DNA of 64,000 bases from TMED14 sp002167805 (lineage in GTDB: Bacteria > Bacteroidota > Bacteroidia > Flavobacteriales > Schleiferiaceae): NCBI GenBank assembly GCA_965655795.1, contig CBFHHY010000001.1, positions 62,001-126,000 on the forward strand, given 5' to 3'. Positions within the stretch are counted from its first letter, which is position 1; each line of letters begins with the position of its first letter. Positions 19,329-28,094 of the stretch are shown in pieces. Under the pieces are notes generated by a model. It saw only the letters and a list, made by a program, of their open reading frames with translations, was not told where the DNA came from and did not search any database. Made by a program: the position numbers and the translations under genes.

Positions 19329-19544
19329 TTGAGTAAGGATCACAAATATCTCAAGAATAATCTTGCTGAGATTAGAAAGTCTACTGGATTAACTCAACAA
19401 AAACTCTCAGAAAGAGCAGATGTTTCAAGAAAGAGTATAAATGCTATTGAAAATGGAATTTATGTGCCCTCGACAGTTCTATCTTTGAAAATTGCAAAAA
19501 CTTTAGATTGCAAAGTTGAAGATCTGTTTAAATTGCCGAAATAG
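19329..19544 (+). CDS. Small XRE-family HTH transcriptional regulator
   Basis: A 71-residue protein that is almost only a helix-turn-helix domain of the Cro/CI type: LAEIRKSTGLTQQKLSERA (helices 1-2), then VSRKSINAIENG (recognition helix) and the hydrophobic LSLKIAKTLDCKVEDLF ending typical of short Bacillus/Bacteroidota regulators. The start is TTG at 19329; no ATG or GTG would preserve the first helix. It follows the membrane protein by 2 bases, and its stop shares a base with the start of the DUF5686 gene (19544). With an inverted repeat around the operon promoter it is the natural candidate for the operator-binding protein. Confidence 0.9.
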   Translation: MSKDHKYLKNNLAEIRKSTGLTQQKLSERADVSRKSINAIENGIYVPSTVLSLKIAKTLDCKVEDLFKLPK

Positions 19545-21814
19545 TGCTTGCTTTTAAGAAGATTCTGAATAAATTTTTTTTAAATATTGTTATTCTTTTT
19601 TTTGGGAATTCCTTGTTTGCTCAGCCTATAACGATTCTTGAAAATAAAGTCATACAGTTAGAACAGGCAATGGTTACCGCAGAGTCGGTAGATATTGCGA
19701 AAGAGGTCATCGGGAAGTTGATTTCTACCAGATCATTACAGCAAACCCTCTCAAAGACTATTCAATGTTCAACATATGTCAAAAGTTCATATCAGGAGGG
19801 AGATGATCCATTTTTTTTAGAATTCTTAAGTTATTCCAGTTATAAAAGACCCAATGAATATAGAGATTTCATCATTGCCATTGATGATCATTCTGTAATT
19901 GATAGAGGGGACTTCGACCAAGAGATTGAAGTCAATTTCTCCATGCAATTTGGAAATGACAAATCATTAGTGCCATCTCAAAGTGATTTATATTCTGGTC
20001 AACATTTTTATCAAGGTTATGGTGATGGTAATGTCGATTTTTTTTCAAATACTATTATTCTGCCAAAAATATTGAGTGCAAAAATTCCCAGTCCTCTGGC
20101 TTTTGATGCTTTTTTGAATTATCGCTATCAAGTGAAGTCCATAGAGGGCATAGCTGGGGAATTCATCTACACAATAGAATTTATCTCGAAAAAACAAAAT
20201 TTTGTTAGGGGTTCATTGAAGATTAATGAAGATGGATGGGTTTTGGAGGAGAGTGTTTTGGAACCTCATAAATCAGTACTTATTAACTTGACGGGATTAA
20301 AGATTAGTCAGGACTATATTCAGTCTATTTCGGGTGCGTCATTAGTTAATCAAAGATATTTTCAGTGGCACTTAAAATCAGATACGGGGTCTGTGTGGGT
20401 GATCCATAGTGATTTCATTTTGAATGAAAATTTGTCAAGAAAAAAAATGGGTTTGGCAGTAAGATCTTATGCTGAAGATGCTTATGAGATTGATCAAAGT
20501 AAATGGAGTAGTCTTAGAAAAATCCCTCTCGCTTTTGAAGAAAAGAAATTTATATCTAAACAAGATAGCCTTACCGTGTATTTTGATAGTGATAAATACG
20601 TAGATAGTTTGGATGCATTTGTGAACAAACTTCATTGGTACGAACCTCTTTTCTCTGGAATACATTTTCGCTCTCGTAAAAAGGGCTATCGATTTTATTT
20701 AGATCCTTTGATTAATCAATTTAATCCCTTAGGAATTGGAGGATGGCGTCAACAGATAGGATCATTATTTATGCGAAATTTCAAGAACGATCAACGTCTC
20801 ACTTTGTCTGGGTATACGAATTATGGATTTTCGAATCAAGATTTGAAGGGAGAATTTGCAATCAATTATCTCTATGAGCCAAAGTCTTTTAGGGAATTAG
20901 AGATAGCTTTGGGTGATGACTATATGATGATAAACACCTATGAATCCATTTTGGGCACATTTGCCAGAAGAAATTTTGCTAGGAGACAATTTGTGAACTT
21001 TATGCATCGTTTTGAGCTTATTAATGGTCTCTTTGTTCGATTGACTTACGATTATTCCAAAAGAAGTTCGATTTCCAATCTAACTTTGAATGATAGTTGG
21101 GATCAGCTACTGGGTGATATTAATTCGCCTCAATATTTTCCTGACTATACAGTCTCTATTGCTGGAATAGAAATTCAATATCGTCATCGCCAGCGATTCA
21201 TTATGAAAAAAAATCGGAAACTACTTCTTGGTAGTAAGTATCCCACTCTTACATTAGAATATCGCAGAGGTATACCAAATTGGTTTGGCTCCAATGTGAA
21301 TTATAACTTACTCCGATTGCAGGCATTTGATGACATTCAATGGCCAAGGCTTGGCTATTCAAATTGGTTTATTGGTATGGGCAGTTTTCTGGGTTCTAAT
21401 TTGGATAGTATTCGTTTCATCGAGCACAAGTTTTTTCGAGGTTCTGATAATTATTTGTTTTCTAACCCAACAAATAGCTTTCAAGCATTAGATAGTACAT
21501 ATCATACAGCTCGCCCTTACATAGAAATATATGGGATTCACCATTTTCAAGGTTCTATTTTTCAGCAAATACCTTTTGTAAATAGTTTAAAGTTTGAGAT
21601 TGCTGTAGGGGGTTCTGCTTTATATATTCCATCTTTAAATAAAAACCAATTTGAAACTTTCTTTGGTCTTGAGAAGCCTTTTAAGTTTTTCGATGAAATG
21701 CTCAAGTATGGCCTTTACTATGTGATTACGCCAGGCTCAACAATTCGCCAAGGATTTAGGATGAAAATAGGGCTTGTGGGTTACGATAGATACAGAGGCA
21801 AATGGGATTATTAA
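19544..21814 (+). CDS. DUF5686-family outer-membrane protein, short form
   Basis: A 756-residue envelope protein that starts at GTG 19544. A signal peptide (hydrophobic about 8-24, LFAQ cleavage) is followed by a segment with IAKEVIGKLISTRS, then a beta-rich N-terminal half, and a C-terminal half of about 350 residues built of amphipathic strands with aromatic residues, a probable outer-membrane barrel. This matches DUF5686 proteins of Bacteroidota, which usually carry an N-terminal carboxypeptidase-regulatory-like domain; here that domain is absent and the conserved region begins right after the signal. The function is unknown. It is joined to the XRE gene by a 1-base overlap. Confidence 0.82.
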   Translation: MLAFKKILNKFFLNIVILFFGNSLFAQPITILENKVIQLEQAMVTAESVDIAKEVIGKLISTRSLQQTLSKTIQCSTYVKSSYQEGDDPFFLEFLSYSSYKRPNEYRDFIIAIDDHSVIDRGDFDQEIEVNFSMQFGNDKSLVPSQSDLYSGQHFYQGYGDGNVDFFSNTIILPKILSAKIPSPLAFDAFLNYRYQVKSIEGIAGEFIYTIEFISKKQNFVRGSLKINEDGWVLEESVLEPHKSVLINLTGLKISQDYIQSISGASLVNQRYFQWHLKSDTGSVWVIHSDFILNENLSRKKMGLAVRSYAEDAYEIDQSKWSSLRKIPLAFEEKKFISKQDSLTVYFDSDKYVDSLDAFVNKLHWYEPLFSGIHFRSRKKGYRFYLDPLINQFNPLGIGGWRQQIGSLFMRNFKNDQRLTLSGYTNYGFSNQDLKGEFAINYLYEPKSFRELEIALGDDYMMINTYESILGTFARRNFARRQFVNFMHRFELINGLFVRLTYDYSKRSSISNLTLNDSWDQLLGDINSPQYFPDYTVSIAGIEIQYRHRQRFIMKKNRKLLLGSKYPTLTLEYRRGIPNWFGSNVNYNLLRLQAFDDIQWPRLGYSNWFIGMGSFLGSNLDSIRFIEHKFFRGSDNYLFSNPTNSFQALDSTYHTARPYIEIYGIHHFQGSIFQQIPFVNSLKFEIAVGGSALYIPSLNKNQFETFFGLEKPFKFFDEMLKYGLYYVITPGSTIRQGFRMKIGLVGYDRYRGKWDY

Positions 21815-21917
21815 AAATTTGATTTTTTTAATTACTTTATTTCTCCTTTTGATTCTTTAAATTTGACGCTCGTCAGAAACTTATTATTATAAAAATTTAA
21901 AAATCGAAATTCCTGAG

Positions 21918-23861
21918 ATGAAGTTTATAAATGTCATTAAGGTTTTATTAGCATTTTTGCTCTTAAACATTCCCAAAATTCATGCGCAAACTTTATTTTC
22001 AGTCGGAGATAAGGATGTGTCTACAGATGAATTTTTATATGTCTACGGAAAAAATAAGGATATAGGTAATCAGATTGATCCCAAAACAGCTGATGAATAT
22101 CTTGATTTGTATGTTCGGTTTAAGAGAAAGGTTCTTCAATCAGAATCCGAAGGGAGAGATACTCTGAACTCGTTTAAAATGGAGTTTAATAATTATTATC
22201 GACAATTATTAAAACCATACCTCACTGACAAGGAGATTGATAAAAAAATTATTGCCGAGGCACATGAGCGTCTAAAATTGGATATCCGTGTTTCGCATTT
22301 AATGCTGGATTTGCCGAAAGATCCGTCACCTTCGGATACTTTAAAGATCTTCAATAAAATAATAGATTTGAAAAATAGAATTCTTCAAGGAGAAAGTTTT
22401 GAGGAATTAGCGAGATCGATATCCAGTGATACTTATAGCGCCAGAAATGGAGGTGATTTAGGTTATTTTACTGCCTTTAATATGGTTTACCCCTTTGAAA
22501 ATGCAGCTTATAACGCTCAGCTTGGTGAGTTAGTTGGTCCTGTTAGAACAAATTATGGCTATCACATATTAAAGGTTACGGATAAGAGAAAATCGAGATA
22601 TAAAATGTCTGCTGCTCACATTTTAATTCTTGATTCTGAAGAAATTCCAAAAGAAGATGCTCAGATTAGGATCAATGAGATATATGATAGACTGGTTTCA
22701 GGAGAATCTTTCAAAATGTTGGCAAGAAAATATTCAGAAGACAAGTCAAGCATATCTAGGGGAGGCGAATTCCCTGCTTTTGGGTTGAATCAAATGCTAC
22801 CAGAGTTTGAAGATGCTGTTTATAGCCTTTCAAAAGATGGAGATTTTTCAAAGCCTTTTAAATCTGAGCTAGGTTGGCATATAGTGAAAAGAATAAAGAA
22901 GTATGATGTTCCTGAATTAGAAAAGATGGAAGCCGAAATTACAGGAAAAATAAGAAGAGATGAAAGATCCAGTATTTCAAGAAAGTCTTTTATTTTAAGA
23001 CTTCGAGAAAGATATCAATTAGAAATATTTAATGCTTCCTTTGAGGCAATTATTAAAGGATTAAAAAAAGGAAAAAAACTATCGCGTTATAAAAAACCAG
23101 TCTTTTCTTATCAGGGGCCTAGTGATAAAAAGTATGTTACTCAGCAGGATTTTGCTAAGGCATTTCAAGACCAGGCAATTCGTTCACCTGAGATTTCGGA
23201 ATACACTGTCTTAGAATCGATAATCGAAAATACTTTAATGAAAGAAGCTGAACTTAGGCTCCCATATGAAAATAAAGAATTTAAATATTTGGCTCAGGAA
23301 TATCGTGAGGGGATTTTAGTTTTTGATTTAACTAGAGAAAAAGTTTGGGATGCAGCTTCAAAAGATAGTATGAAAATCAAGGACTTTTTTCAAAAAAATT
23401 TATCTAACTATCAATGGAAGGAAAGAAGAACTGGAGCAATATATAATACTTCTAGCTCAAGAGTTTTCAAGAGGGCAGAGGGCTTATTGAAAAAAGGAGT
23501 TCCTGCTGAGAAGGTATTAAGGCTTTTAAATGCTAAAGATCCACTCGCTTTATCTATTAAGGAATTTTCAGATTTAGAAATAAGTAAGAAATCATCCTCT
23601 TTGGATGAAGAGCGTTTTCTTTCAATTATGGATTCGGATTTAAAATCTGGATTAGCGACAATTAGCGATGATTTGGGTTACTCGATTATACAGGTGATTA
23701 AGATGAAGCCGCCAGGCCCAAAGAATTTATCTGATTGCAGAGGCCAAGTAATTGCGGATTTACAAGATTCTTTGGAGGCTGATTGGGATGATGAACTAAT
23801 GAGAAAATACCCTTTAGTTATGAATAGCTCAGAGTGGGATCGGATTAAGTCTGAATTGTAG
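21918..23861 (+). CDS. Periplasmic parvulin-type peptidyl-prolyl isomerase (SurA-like)
   Basis: A 647-residue exported chaperone/isomerase. The signal peptide runs to HAQ (about residue 24). An N-terminal SurA-like helical part is followed by two parvulin domains: the first at about 125-235 (VSHLMLDLPKD ... GGDLGYF ... YGYHILKV) and the second at about 235-340 (AAHILIL ... GGEFPAFG ... LGWHIVKRI). A long C-terminal helical/basic region with unknown fold follows. The role is probably folding of outer-membrane proteins in the periplasm. It lies 103 bases after the DUF5686 gene and upstream of a FabH homologue on the same strand. Confidence 0.92.
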   Translation: MKFINVIKVLLAFLLLNIPKIHAQTLFSVGDKDVSTDEFLYVYGKNKDIGNQIDPKTADEYLDLYVRFKRKVLQSESEGRDTLNSFKMEFNNYYRQLLKPYLTDKEIDKKIIAEAHERLKLDIRVSHLMLDLPKDPSPSDTLKIFNKIIDLKNRILQGESFEELARSISSDTYSARNGGDLGYFTAFNMVYPFENAAYNAQLGELVGPVRTNYGYHILKVTDKRKSRYKMSAAHILILDSEEIPKEDAQIRINEIYDRLVSGESFKMLARKYSEDKSSISRGGEFPAFGLNQMLPEFEDAVYSLSKDGDFSKPFKSELGWHIVKRIKKYDVPELEKMEAEITGKIRRDERSSISRKSFILRLRERYQLEIFNASFEAIIKGLKKGKKLSRYKKPVFSYQGPSDKKYVTQQDFAKAFQDQAIRSPEISEYTVLESIIENTLMKEAELRLPYENKEFKYLAQEYREGILVFDLTREKVWDAASKDSMKIKDFFQKNLSNYQWKERRTGAIYNTSSSRVFKRAEGLLKKGVPAEKVLRLLNAKDPLALSIKEFSDLEISKKSSSLDEERFLSIMDSDLKSGLATISDDLGYSIIQVIKMKPPGPKNLSDCRGQVIADLQDSLEADWDDELMRKYPLVMNSSEWDRIKSEL

Positions 23862-23889
23862 TTTTTGAATCGAAATAAAATTATAAAAA

Positions 23890-24861
23890 TTGAAAAACGT
23901 AATAATCAAAGGGACTGGGTCCTACGCGCCACCTCACGTTAGATCAAATGATTTTTTTGAAAAAGTAGGGTCTTCAGATCATTGGATTCGTGAAAAACTT
24001 GGAATTCATGAACGAAGAATTGCTCTTGGCGAGACGACAAGTGACCTGGCTGCAAAAGCTGGTATAAAAGCGATACGTGATGCAAAACTAAAACCTACGG
24101 ATATTGACTTAATTGTAGTCGCTACAGCAACACCTGATAGGCAGGCTCCTTCTTGTGCATGCTTTGTTCAAAAAAAAATAAAGGCCATAAACGCGGTGGC
24201 GTTTGATATTTCTGCTGTTTGCTCCGGAGCATTATATGCTATTTGTACAGCGATGCAGTTTATAAAAACAGGGGTTTATAATAATGTTTTAGTAATCGGC
24301 GCTGACACCTTTTCGACGATAACAGATTGGAGTCGCAGAGATTCAGTATTTTTTGGAGATGGTGCAGGGGCACTTATTCTTTCGGGAACATCTGATAATA
24401 AGGGATTTATAGATTTCTCAATGCATACAGATTCTGTTGGTTTGAACCATTTCACTATCCCTGGAGGTGGCGCTGAGCTACCTTCATCCATAGAAACAGT
24501 AGATTCAGGAAGCCATTTTTGGCAAATGAATGGACAAGAGATTTATAGCACGGCGGTGGACGTTTTGCCAAAAAGTATTAACAAATTATTAGAGAAAAAT
24601 AATTTAAAAATTAACGATATTGATTTTCTTTTGCCGCATCAACCTAGCATAAGAATTTTAAAAGATATTGCGGCTTTAATAGGAATGCCCTTTGAGAAGG
24701 TTAAAACTAATATGGATAGATATGCAAATACTTCTGGGGGAACAATTCCTATTGTTCTCGATGAAGTTCGAAAAAATGAGGGTTTTAGGCCAGGACAAAT
24801 AGTCTTATTTGCTTCTATTGGAGCTGGTATGACATGGGCAACAGCAATTTATAAATGGTAA
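23890..24861 (+). CDS. 3-oxoacyl-ACP synthase III (FabH) homologue
   Basis: A 323-residue condensing enzyme that would join acyl-CoA with malonyl-ACP to start fatty-acid chains. The start is TTG at 23890; it gives the expected KNVIIKGTGSYAP N-terminus. The catalytic triad is complete: Cys111 in AVCSGALY, His250 in LLPHQPSIRI and Asn280 in RYANTSGG. The length equals ordinary FabH. The gene is followed 4 bases later by an FabI-like reductase. Genomes of this group often carry more than one FabH, so this could be the main one or a secondary paralogue used for a specialised lipid. The rest of the fab/plsX cluster is not nearby. Confidence 0.93.
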   Translation: MKNVIIKGTGSYAPPHVRSNDFFEKVGSSDHWIREKLGIHERRIALGETTSDLAAKAGIKAIRDAKLKPTDIDLIVVATATPDRQAPSCACFVQKKIKAINAVAFDISAVCSGALYAICTAMQFIKTGVYNNVLVIGADTFSTITDWSRRDSVFFGDGAGALILSGTSDNKGFIDFSMHTDSVGLNHFTIPGGGAELPSSIETVDSGSHFWQMNGQEIYSTAVDVLPKSINKLLEKNNLKINDIDFLLPHQPSIRILKDIAALIGMPFEKVKTNMDRYANTSGGTIPIVLDEVRKNEGFRPGQIVLFASIGAGMTWATAIYKW

Positions 24862-24865
24862 TGTT

Positions 24866-25693
24866 ATGATTCTAAAGAAAAGAACTTACTTAATTACTGG
24901 AATAGCTGATGAGTATTCTTTAGCTATGTATGCTGCAAAAGCTATTATCGCAGAGGGTGGAAAAGTTATTTGCACAGGCCTTGGAGTTAGTTCATTTCAC
25001 CAAAACTTATCGGAAAGGGCTAAGGCGTATTTAAATAAGACATTTGATGATTTTAGGCAGTCAATTAAAATGCATTTGGGGAACGAGGCTTCCACAGAAA
25101 TACTAGATGTGACTTTAGATGAAAACATTGAGTTTTTTTCAAATGACCTGCTTAAGAAGAATATCAATATTGACGGCATTTTGCATGCGGTCGCTATGGA
25201 TAAAACCATTAGAAATAAAAAAGTAAAACCTCTTCTGGAAGTTACTTTGAATGAGTTTTGTGAGACTTTGGATGTTTCAGCATTTTCTTTAATTCGCCTG
25301 ACAAATAGCTTGTTCAAGTCTGGTGTTTTAAATCCTGGTGCGTCGATTTGTGCATTGAGTTATATTGCTGCTGAAAAGGTTACATTCCACCCATACAGAA
25401 ATATGAGTATCGCTAAAGCTGCCTTAGAAAGGATTGTCATTGAACTAGCTGATGAGATGGGTAGACACAACGGAACTCGTGTTAATGCAATTCGATTTTC
25501 AACATATTTAGGTAGCAAAGCGGGTGCTGCAACTTTAACGGAAAAAGATGTTTCTACATCAGATAATATAAGTCCTTTGGGTAATGCTACTCCGATAGAT
25601 TTAGCAAATGAAGTGGTACACTTATTTCGTCCTGATAGCAGGATTACTGGCGAGATAAGGCATGTGGATGGCGGTTACCATATAATGGGATAG
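24866..25693 (+). CDS. FabI-like enoyl-ACP reductase (SDR fold)
   Basis: A 275-residue short-chain dehydrogenase of the enoyl-ACP reductase type, expected to reduce trans-2-enoyl-ACP with NAD(P)H. The N-terminal LITGIADEYSLA (FabI-type cofactor loop), Tyr166 in LSYIAAEK, Tyr177 and Lys184 (YRNMSIAK, Tyr-x6-Lys), and the end HVDGGYHIMG all match FabI. The gap between the two tyrosines is 11, one more than in E. coli FabI (Tyr146, Tyr156), so the active-site loop has an extra residue. It follows FabH by 4 bases and converges on an esterase gene. Other SDR activities cannot be excluded. Confidence 0.85.
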   Translation: MILKKRTYLITGIADEYSLAMYAAKAIIAEGGKVICTGLGVSSFHQNLSERAKAYLNKTFDDFRQSIKMHLGNEASTEILDVTLDENIEFFSNDLLKKNINIDGILHAVAMDKTIRNKKVKPLLEVTLNEFCETLDVSAFSLIRLTNSLFKSGVLNPGASICALSYIAAEKVTFHPYRNMSIAKAALERIVIELADEMGRHNGTRVNAIRFSTYLGSKAGAATLTEKDVSTSDNISPLGNATPIDLANEVVHLFRPDSRITGEIRHVDGGYHIMG

Positions 25694-25703
25694 AGAAAAC
25701 TTT

Positions 25704-26606
25704 TTAAAGACTGTATCTTTCAAAGAATTCCCATAGTATTAGACCTGTATCATCCTCAGGGTTACCACTAGGATAAATTTGTTGATCCATCCGCCAGACA
25801 TGACCACCATCTATAATTTTATAGTGCTCGACAGAAACATCATTGTCTCCATTTAAGTAACGATAATGATCAGTAGTTATTCCGTAGGGACTTGTTTCGC
25901 TTGAAACAAGAGGAATTGAATCGGTATTATTGACATTTACCCAAAAGTCTATTTGAGATTGAACAGAATTGTAGAAGGAATTTCCTGCGTATGGAAGAGA
26001 TTCGTCTAATGTACCATGAATGATAATTGTTGGCATCGGCCGTGATGGAGTTTCAAGGTCTAGCATTGCGCCAGATACGGAGCCAACTGCGGCAAATCGA
26101 TCGCTTTTCATTCCCAACCCCATGGCCATCATTCCTCCGTTAGAATAGCCGCAGGCATAGATTCTTGAAGAATCTATTTCAAATTCTATGGAAAGGCTAT
26201 CTAATAGAGCTTCAATAAAATCAATATCATTAAAGTAGCATTTATTGTCTCCGCCTAGTTCACAAGGATTCCAAGCTAGTCCTCCATCACAATATCCAGC
26301 TTGGGGATAAACCAGAAAGAAAGGGTTGCTTTCAACGCTTGCTATGGAACGCATATCTGATGTATTTATTAAATATTCATATGCATCGCCATCAAAACCG
26401 TGAAAGTTTATTACCACGGGTAATGGATCTGTCTCGTTATATCCAGGCGGAATATATAGTTGATAGTCTCTTAAACCTCCATCATGAATTATGCTCGAGG
26501 GTCGAATGCCGTCATCTAGATAAAGATCGGATGGATTATCATTTAAATTGTTTTTAGAACAAGAAGCTAATAAGAGCGTTATAAGGACGAAATATATACT
26601 TTTCAT
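25704..26606 (-). CDS. Secreted lipoprotein esterase, LpqC/PHB-depolymerase family
   Basis: A 300-residue lipoprotein with the lipobox LLAS-Cys16. The body is an alpha/beta hydrolase of the LpqC/polyhydroxybutyrate-depolymerase/feruloyl-esterase group. It has an oxyanion region VINFHGFDGD (about 65-74), nucleophile Ser155 in GYSNGG, a central aromatic-acid loop with VYPQAGYCDGGLAWNPC (Cys-rich, possible disulphide), and the catalytic His in DGGHVW near the C-terminus. The substrate is likely an ester of plant or algal polymers or a polyester but is not decided by sequence. It stands alone between a convergent FabI-like gene and the AAA+ gene, 39 bases downstream of the AAA+ stop. Confidence 0.85.
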   Translation of the reverse strand: MKSIYFVLITLLLASCSKNNLNDNPSDLYLDDGIRPSSIIHDGGLRDYQLYIPPGYNETDPLPVVINFHGFDGDAYEYLINTSDMRSIASVESNPFFLVYPQAGYCDGGLAWNPCELGGDNKCYFNDIDFIEALLDSLSIEFEIDSSRIYACGYSNGGMMAMGLGMKSDRFAAVGSVSGAMLDLETPSRPMPTIIIHGTLDESLPYAGNSFYNSVQSQIDFWVNVNNTDSIPLVSSETSPYGITTDHYRYLNGDNDVSVEHYKIIDGGHVWRMDQQIYPSGNPEDDTGLILWEFFERYSL

Positions 26607-26645
26607 GAATTTGAATGTACCATTACTATGCCAATGTCGATGGAA

Positions 26646-28094
26646 TTAAATAAATAAACCTTTTTCTGACGAATCAAACTTATAAATATTATCAATTTCA
26701 CTCCTATCTAGTTTATTTTTACTAGATAATGACCAAAGCACAATCTCCTTACAGAATAATTGGTCTTCTTTGGTTAAATGCGCTGCATATTTTTTGATTA
26801 TTTTCTCCAGCGGTTTGATGTTTTTTAGTGTTTTGAAGAATTCATCATCGCTGTCATTGTAGTTTAATTCAATGAAGTTGTTTTCAAACCAATTAATTAA
26901 ATCCGAATAAGGAGTTTTTAAGCCCTCTTTTTCTAATTTTGGAATCTTAGGAAAGATTTTTTCAAATTTTGTAATTACTGACTTATCGATTAGCAATCTA
27001 GCCACTTCATCTGCTCCTTCTTGCTCCCCTTCGTAAACCAACTCAATTTTTCCAGTAACGGATGGAATAACCGACATGAAATCCATTAATCGAATGTGAG
27101 TTTTTTTTGACTTGGTTTCAATTAATCTCAATTTGGCGCCGGCAATTAAGTTTTCCATGGCACTAATCGTTAATCTTGCGCTGACTCCACTTTTAGCATC
27201 TACATATTCACTATCGCGAGCTTCAAAAGAAATCCCCTCTAAAAGATCCTTAGCTAAATCTGGAACAACTATTAGAGACTTATCAACACTTGTAATTTTG
27301 GCTTCCTGCTCAGTGATTTGTCTTGCAATCGATATAGATTTGGGATAGTGAGTAAAAATTTGTGATCCGATTCTATCTTTTAACGGAGTAACAATACTTC
27401 CTCTATTTGTATAATCCTCTGGGTTAGCGGTGAACACAAATTGGATATCTAAGGGCATCCTTAATTGAAATCCACGTATTTGAATATCTCCTTCTTCAAG
27501 AATATTAAAAAGTGCGACTTGGATTCGTGCTTGTAAATCGGGGAGTTCATTCAAAACAAATATTGATCTATTGGCTCGAGGTATCATTCCATAATGTAAT
27601 ACACCTTCATCGGAATATTCGAGTTTTAAAGTGGCAGCTTTAATGGGGTCAATATCCCCAATTAAATCTGATACGTTCACGTCCGGTGTTGCTAATTTTT
27701 CATAGTAGCGTTCCGATCTGTGGACCCAAGAAATAGGAGTATTATCTCCATATTCATTTAACAGACCTTGTGAATATTTGGAAATTGGACGAAAAGGACT
27801 GTCGTTTATTTCTGATCCTTTGACTACAGGTATGTATTCATCGAGAAGATCAATCATACTCCTTGCAATTTTTGTTTTAGCCTGACCTCTTAGGCCCAAT
27901 AGATTTATATGATGTCCAGCAATTATCGCTTTTTTTAATTGTGGAATAACACTGTTCTCATATCCAATTAGGTCTGGAAAAACCGGTTCTTTTGATTTAA
28001 TGAGAGCAATTAAATTGTCTTGGATTTCTTGATTAATTGATTTATCAGTATATCCTGCTTTTTTAAGTTCGCTAAATGTAGTTTCTTTTTTCAT
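26646..28094 (-). CDS. AAA+ ATPase of the magnesium-chelatase/MoxR type
   Basis: A 482-residue AAA+ protein. The nucleotide loop is G-LRGQ-AKT at residues 67-74, where the usual Gly before Lys is Ala72. The ring also shows the ChlI/MoxR-like ELPDLQARIQVALFNILEEGDIQIRG region (in-cis Walker B and sensor loops), VFTANPEDYTNRG as sensor I, and the D-R-I-G-S segment. The last 150 residues are an alpha-helical lid plus a family-specific tail. It overlaps the VWA gene by 4 bases (28091-28094), so it is its partner: a MoxR/VWA pair of the kind thought to remodel or insert cofactors in target proteins. The target is unknown; no candidate is encoded next to it. Confidence 0.85.
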   Translation of the reverse strand: MKKETTFSELKKAGYTDKSINQEIQDNLIALIKSKEPVFPDLIGYENSVIPQLKKAIIAGHHINLLGLRGQAKTKIARSMIDLLDEYIPVVKGSEINDSPFRPISKYSQGLLNEYGDNTPISWVHRSERYYEKLATPDVNVSDLIGDIDPIKAATLKLEYSDEGVLHYGMIPRANRSIFVLNELPDLQARIQVALFNILEEGDIQIRGFQLRMPLDIQFVFTANPEDYTNRGSIVTPLKDRIGSQIFTHYPKSISIARQITEQEAKITSVDKSLIVVPDLAKDLLEGISFEARDSEYVDAKSGVSARLTISAMENLIAGAKLRLIETKSKKTHIRLMDFMSVIPSVTGKIELVYEGEQEGADEVARLLIDKSVITKFEKIFPKIPKLEKEGLKTPYSDLINWFENNFIELNYNDSDDEFFKTLKNIKPLEKIIKKYAAHLTKEDQLFCKEIVLWSLSSKNKLDRSEIDNIYKFDSSEKGLFI

